In this document: positions 59,286 through 64,000 of the stretch, one piece after another
How positions within the stretch are numbered: position 1 is the first letter of the stretch
Layout: every line of letters starts with the position of its first letter
Source: Panorpa germanica
Lineage: Eukaryota; Arthropoda; Insecta; Mecoptera; Panorpidae
Assembly (NCBI GenBank): GCA_963678705.1
Contig: OY783218.1
Location: 8,504,152-8,568,151 of the forward strand
Direction of reading: 5' to 3'
Length of the DNA: 64,000 bases
Program-made: the position numbers and the translations under genes
Notes under the pieces: generated by a model
The model's database searches: none
Told to the model about the DNA's origin: nothing
Seen by the model: the letters and a program-made list of their open reading frames with translations, nothing else

Positions 59286-60168
59286 TACAAGTCCTCCGAT
59301 ATAAGCGATATAAGTCCTTGTACATATTTGTATATGGTTTCGAAGTTCCAATCCTAAAATACTCGTATTTTTTCTTGGTAACAAAATTCGTAGACAAGTG
59401 AGATAATAAATTGAACACTAACATTTTATAAAATCATTTTCTTTATCGGACAAAATGATAAAGGGAGTGGGATGTCAGATAGGAGAGTGGGGGATGCATC
59501 AGCAAGGTTTTAATATTTCAAGGAATATCGTAAACCACCCCGTATTACACATAAGCTGTTCCAGAGCCGGGTAGAGTGTTGTACCCTAAGCAAAACACTG
59601 TATGGATTTCGTAGTATAAAAGAGAGGACAAGAGGGAGGGAGAGTAGTGTGAGTTTTATACTCATTTACTGAGATTTTCCTTAAGAATATTCCTTTTCAT
59701 GGTGATGTTTGGGTACATCTTTATTCGGCTACGTTATTTTATTAAGGAGTTATAGATGATGACTTTTACAAAAGTATAATAGAGGGATGGTACGAGTATA
59801 GTAGATGGTAAGAGAGGAGGGGTGCTTAGAAGAGGGTGAAAGAGACTTTCCTGTGGCTGGTATCATTCAAGTAAAGTTGTAAAAGTTTTGCCGTCGCGTC
59901 GCTTTTAAAAAAATACGAATGTTTAAAATTGAAAGTTTCTTTTTTTTTTTTAAATCCTTCTTTTCTTATGTGACACTTTTTTCATAAGTAGTGATGGAGT
60001 CTGAACTCTGAGCTGATCCTTGCGAGAAATATAATGTCTTGGAATATGTTTACAGCGGTGTATTACAAAAAATATGTTTATTCACGGATACCCTACTATA
60101 TAGGAAGGGTCATAGGTAGAAAATTGTCTTACAATACAAGTTTCACACTTGTTAGCTTGTCACATGCT
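59286..60168. other. No gene seen
   Basis: Contains GGGAGGGAGAG-type purine runs near 59630 and 59815 without coding potential. Confidence 0.5.
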
Positions 60169-60778
60169 AATGGGCTTGTGTCTTAATTTCCACAAAAGTG
60201 TACTATATATTGATAAAGTGGGCTACTAGAACCTCAAATGTTCAATTATTTTTTAATAACTCCTTATATGTTAAGAGATATTAACAATTAAAAAAATTAA
60301 TTAGGCTCTATAATTATTACTCTACACACATTCCAAGTGCATGTGACATCACAATCCTTGTGTAAGGTTACCAACCTTACAGATCATAAATCTCTCCTAT
60401 ATGTATTTATATATCAAAATATCAAATAATGTTTACAGCTATTTCAAAGAACAATCAAATTTTAATATTATGTCTGCCTTAGCAGGGTTAAATAAAATAA
60501 AAACTTATTATTCTTTGTTTGACTTGATTATTTGATTATTAACAGCTACAGAACATTACCACAGCATTGACCTACTCAACAAATAACTGACGTTAAAATG
60601 CATTTCACGTCATACAAATATGGCCGACCATTTCTAGCCCTAAAACTACAATTCAAACTTTTAATTGCTATATCTCCGTCAACATTTAGATATTTAATAA
60701 AAAAAACACATTTATTAACATCAATTTCAATCAATAATTGAAAAATCGACCACTAAAAAATGAGGACACAAGCTCATT
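60169..60778 (-). mobile_element. Inverted-repeat family D2, copy 3 (inverse)
   Basis: 610 bp; ends AATGGGCTTGTGTCTT and (complement) AATGAGCTTGTGTCCT. Most diverged of the complete copies: the short internal frame present in copies 1 and 2 is broken after about ten codons. Confidence 0.78.
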
Positions 60779-61128
60779 GCAGGTTGTACCTGGTGTATAA
60801 ATTTACTTTAATCAATAATTTTTATACATAGTTTGTCTATTTATAGTTTTCTACTTGTCTGGCAACAAATCGTAACTTTTTAAGGGCTCCCGTTAACAGT
60901 TACCGATTTTCCAAATGCCTATATATTTTAAATTAAGTTGATTGTGTCTGGTTCAAGACATGGGACTTATTTTCCACTTTATTTAAGGTTGGTTAATACA
61001 TTTTTGTAAACATAAGTCATTAACGGATAAAAATATTTAAAAAATCGGTAACCTGGGTTAATTCTTCCGATCGTAGACGTTTCTAACAAAGAAATATAAC
61101 AGCTTTAGATCGGCTGTTATATTCGCTA
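60779..61128. other. No gene seen
   Basis: AT-rich sequence. Confidence 0.5.
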
Positions 61129-61356
61129 CTGGACACCAAGTGACTTTTATCTGTCTTCAAGGTCAAATCAGTATTAAAAGGAACAAGATTTCAACCCGTT
61201 GAAGCTCTGAAAGAAAATATAGCATGTGTCATGGACCAGTTCACAGAAAAAGATTTCAAGCACTGTTTTGAACAACGGAAATGCGCATGGAGCGGTTTTG
61301 TGAAAGAAAAGTGGTGTATCTTAAACGTTATGTTAATTAAATATGTATACATTTAA
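61129..61356 (+). pseudogene. Mariner-type transposase C-terminal fragment
   Basis: SDFYL (one frame, ~61140) then, after a +1 shift, KVKSVLKGTRFQPVEALKEN followed by FTEKDFKHCFEQRK and a degenerate end. This resembles the mariner region following the last catalytic Asp (SDFxLFPKLKxxLxGxRF...FxxCFxxW). No inverted repeats were found around it, so it is an isolated remnant unrelated to the 33336 element. Confidence 0.65.
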
Positions 61357-61433
61357 AATAAACAACAGTATCGTTATTTTATATCAATTCTCCGTATTTA
61401 CATAATCAATTAAACTTGGGGGGTCGTTTTGAT

Positions 61434-61726
61434 CAGCGCTATATTTTATAAATGTTGTTATTATTAAAGGGGCCTATTTTGTAACTGCTAACTGATGTCT
61501 GCTAACTTCTGACGCTTTTTCAAAGGTCTATAATTTACAAATTAGACTACTTATGCCAGTTTCAAGGTTTGGGATCAATTTTGCTCTTTATTTATGGTCT
61601 TATATTAGTTTTGTGTAAACTTACATAGCTTAGTTTAGAAAATATAGGACTTTGAAAAATCGTCAGAAGTTAACAGACGTTACGGTCACTTTGTTAATAA
61701 CAACATCTAATAAATATAGCGCTTAT
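61434..61726. mobile_element. Inverted-repeat MITE with ~95-bp arms (AGCGCTATATTT)
   Basis: AGCGCTATATTTTATAAATG...GTTAACTTCTGACG-like left arm (CTGCTAACTTCTGACGC, TTTTTCAAAG) is mirrored by CTTTGAAAAATCGTCAGAAG...ATAAATATAGCGCT. About 290 bp, non-coding. Superfamily unknown. Confidence 0.7.
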
Positions 61727-61826
61727 TCGTGAATCAAACCAAATAAATGTGAGTATCAAGAATTACTTTACGTTACGTTTTCCTATTAACAAAAAATGTA
61801 CCAACTATTTATTTTAATTTTTTAAT

Positions 61827-61870
61827 TTTTTTTTTCAGGCTTCTTAGGACCGCGGTCCTATATATTTTTA
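61827..61870 (-). mobile_element. Minimal LINE 3' tail
   Basis: GGACCGCGGTCCTAAGAAGC followed by an A-run (minus strand) matches the 3' end of the LINE at 3931-4390 (GGACCAAGGTCCTAAGAAGC). An extreme 5' truncation, about 40 bp. Confidence 0.55.
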
Positions 61871-62400
61871 AAAATATATTCACGATTTCTATGTAATTAA
61901 ATATATAATTAATAAAACAAAATGTAAATTCATTTAATGATTATTACCATTTGAATATTTCCATCCTCCGCTTGCACGAACATTTGTCACTCACACAGCT
62001 ATAGCAAACGTTATTAACACTTGTGAAATAATTCAGGCATGACAGAGGCTTAAAAATGTTCCACTTCAAGCTTTTAAAGTACCTGGTGTCGAAGATGAGC
62101 ACCCGGAAACCCCACTCACCCCCCTTCGAGCCTATCTACGCTGCTGGCTGTGTCAGTATGACTTACAGATGTAGTTTATTGACAGAGAGAAATTTATGGG
62201 TTTTAATGCGTAAAGGATTTATTAAAAAATGAAGCGAGAGAATATAAGTGTTAATAACATTGTAATGGTTTTCAATTTTAGTTGGAAATTTAATGAGAGT
62301 GCTTTAAATGTCCCATTAAATATCGTATATTAATTGGAGAGTTGAAAGAATAACAATAGGTGGCAGGAGTGTGTCAGGATTGCAATTCATTTTCTTGTTC
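61871..62400. other. No gene seen
   Basis: AT-rich sequence. Confidence 0.5.
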
Positions 62401-62404
62401 TTAA

Positions 62405-63035
62405 TTACTTAACGAAATAATACGGGAGGAGCTTAGGAAGGAGTGCGGCACATGGAAACGAGAAAGAGGAAAAAGTAATATGAAGGAAACAAAATGGAAG
62501 TGAGAAAGAAAGAAAAGGGAAGAAGTGCAGAGGTTGACTTAAGGGAGAGTAATGTGGAGGTATAGCAGAAGAAAACCAAAAATGTGAGGTACAAAAGAAT
62601 CTGAAGGAGTGAGTTAGCAGATTACACAAAGAAAAAGGAAGCAAGACATACACGAGAATAGCAAAAAAAAAACATAGTAATTTGGAACAAAAGGAGTGAA
62701 AATCATGCGAAATGTGTAAGAAAGAAGAAGAAACACTTGCAAAATTTGAGGACGGAATGATGTTTGGAAGAATTTTTGATAAGAGGAGATGATGGAATAG
62801 CTTGAAAAAGAATATGGGACAAGAAGAAAAGCAAGGACATATGAAATGGTAATGATGATTTGAGAAATTGTTAACAGAACTGGTGGTGTGATATCGAAAT
62901 AGCATTGAAATAGCTGTAGAGTATATGGATGACAATGCAGGAAAGAAGAAAGGAGAGATGGAATGGAAAGGAAACAAAGAGCGGGAGAAGGTATGATGAT
63001 ATAGAAAGAAACTTGAGGTAAGACTATAGGAGTCA
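62405..63035 (+). mobile_element. Non-LTR retrotransposon 3' fragment (family C, copy 6)
   Basis: Purine-rich plus strand; KSCEMCKKEEETLAKFEDGM near 62705 keeps the CxxC-x3-EETL core of the ORF2 knuckle, though the expected His is changed. The long minus-strand frames (190 and 140 codons, Ser/Phe/Leu-rich) are mirror artefacts of the purine bias. Confidence 0.6.
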
Positions 63036-63944
63036 AAGTATCAGTTATATTTTAAAAACATTTTGCAAAGTTTGGTTGAGATTATTTCAAACTGAAATTA
63101 GAGCAAGTTGATATGAAATGTAATGGAAATTGTAATGGCGAAAGACAAAAATATTTGTAAGAAATATTAACATAATAGAAGAGGTATTCAGTGATAGGAC
63201 TAATAGCGGAATAAGTTCAATGTTATCTTTAAAGAAGACTTGCATATTGGAAGTGAAAGCACAAATAAAATTACCTAACAAATTTACTTTTTCATTTAAA
63301 TAAATACATCTGATTCCAACCTGGCCTGACTTCAAACAAGCTTCTCCACGTTTCAGCTTTAAGAAATTCTAAAAGAGAGTTCATTTAAAAAACCCGAGTT
63401 TTTATCGCCATTTATTTCGCAGATCTTTATAGCCCGCTGTGGTTTTTGATATTTGATGGAGGTTTTTCTTTATATTAAGTTTCTTGAATTAAAATTGTTT
63501 TTTTTTTCTCAATGACGATTACGAGAAAAATAAAAGCTATAAAAACTCTCGAAGAATTTGCTGTTACGATAACGGTAAGAAAGAAAATCGCTAAAACATG
63601 TTTTCTTATAAGTGAAATAATATCGTAAACACTGTGGAAAATAAACTGTATTCAAAATTCGATAGACGTAGTTAACCTTGTATAACCTTCATGTTGAGAA
63701 AACTACGTAGCATATTTGTTCAAACTCGCATAATTTAGAGTCTTATCGTACTTAAAAACTTTTGTAAATGATAAAATGAACCTTATGTGTACTTATCAAA
63801 ATATAATTTATCGTCTATGCTAGAAGCTCTTAAATCTTGATACTAGATACAATTTATTTTTCATTTTTTAATCTAACCAAGGCAGTAGGGGAGATATACT
63901 TAAGGATTGAGTAATCAATACTTTTGTAGTGGCATGCTTTAATA
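63036..63944. other. No gene seen
   Basis: AT-rich sequence without recognised features. Confidence 0.5.
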
Positions 63945-64000
63945 AATGGGCTTGTGTCCTATGTCTTAATTTCTATAAAAGTGTACTATATATTGATAAA
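63945..64000 (-). mobile_element. Inverted-repeat family D2, copy 4, cut by window end
   Basis: AATGGGCTTGTGTCCTATGT followed by CTTAATTTCTATAAAAGTGT matches the end of the other copies in inverse orientation; it runs off the window. Confidence 0.75.

Noticed and set aside
62405..63036. Long minus-strand frames (190 and 140 codons) rich in Ser, Phe and Leu
   Set aside because: They are the mirror of a purine-rich LINE 3' region on the plus strand; low complexity, no domain, no splice context.
1..64000. tRNA, rRNA or CRISPR array
   Set aside because: No cloverleaf, rRNA core motif or regularly spaced short repeats with unique spacers were seen; the 146-bp and 87-bp arrays are tandem satellites without spacers.

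Overview
This window looks like AT-rich insect nuclear DNA: one intron-containing animal gene sits among many decayed transposons, (TA)n microsatellites and long stretches without genes. The order cannot be fixed from the sequence. The insect assignment rests on the single gene, a kekkon-family receptor, and on the mix of insect-type hAT, mariner, Helentron-like and non-LTR elements.

The only host gene I can support runs on the minus strand at about 14.7-18.1 kb. Two coding exons, joined across a 363-bp GT-AG intron, give a 922-residue single-pass membrane protein. Its order is signal peptide, leucine-rich repeats with cysteine caps, one Ig domain, a transmembrane helix and a long Ser-rich cytoplasmic tail. 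From family knowledge it is closest to kekkon-5 (kek5). Its 5' leader carries a 27-codon upstream ORF that stops 5 nt before the main ATG.

The rest, by region. 0-5 kb: a hAT element with intact 8-bp target duplication and a nearly open transposase C-terminus (2137-3232), and a LINE 3' fragment. 5.8-8.6 kb: the most striking structure, two inverted arrays of a ~146-bp satellite unit (about 14 units) around a ~480-bp palindromic core. 9.3-10.1 kb: scattered pieces of the same family. 10.8-14.1 kb: several short inverted-repeat elements. 18-32 kb: mostly empty, with LINE 3' ends. 32-35.3 kb: a TTAA-flanked element, a deleted mariner and a LINE piece. 35-44 kb: LINE tails, SINE-like repeats and paired hairpins. 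44-64 kb: a foldback family (copies at 12.5, 44.3 and 52.4 kb), a second ~620-bp inverted-repeat family (46.2, 50.8, 60.2 and 63.9 kb), a Helentron-like element, a hAT remnant with a BED finger, a LINE RNase H fragment and a mariner fragment.

The transposons do not form a pathway with the receptor gene. The candidates for something undescribed are the satellite palindrome at 5.8-8.4 kb and the two multi-copy inverted-repeat families. All functional proposals for them are inference.
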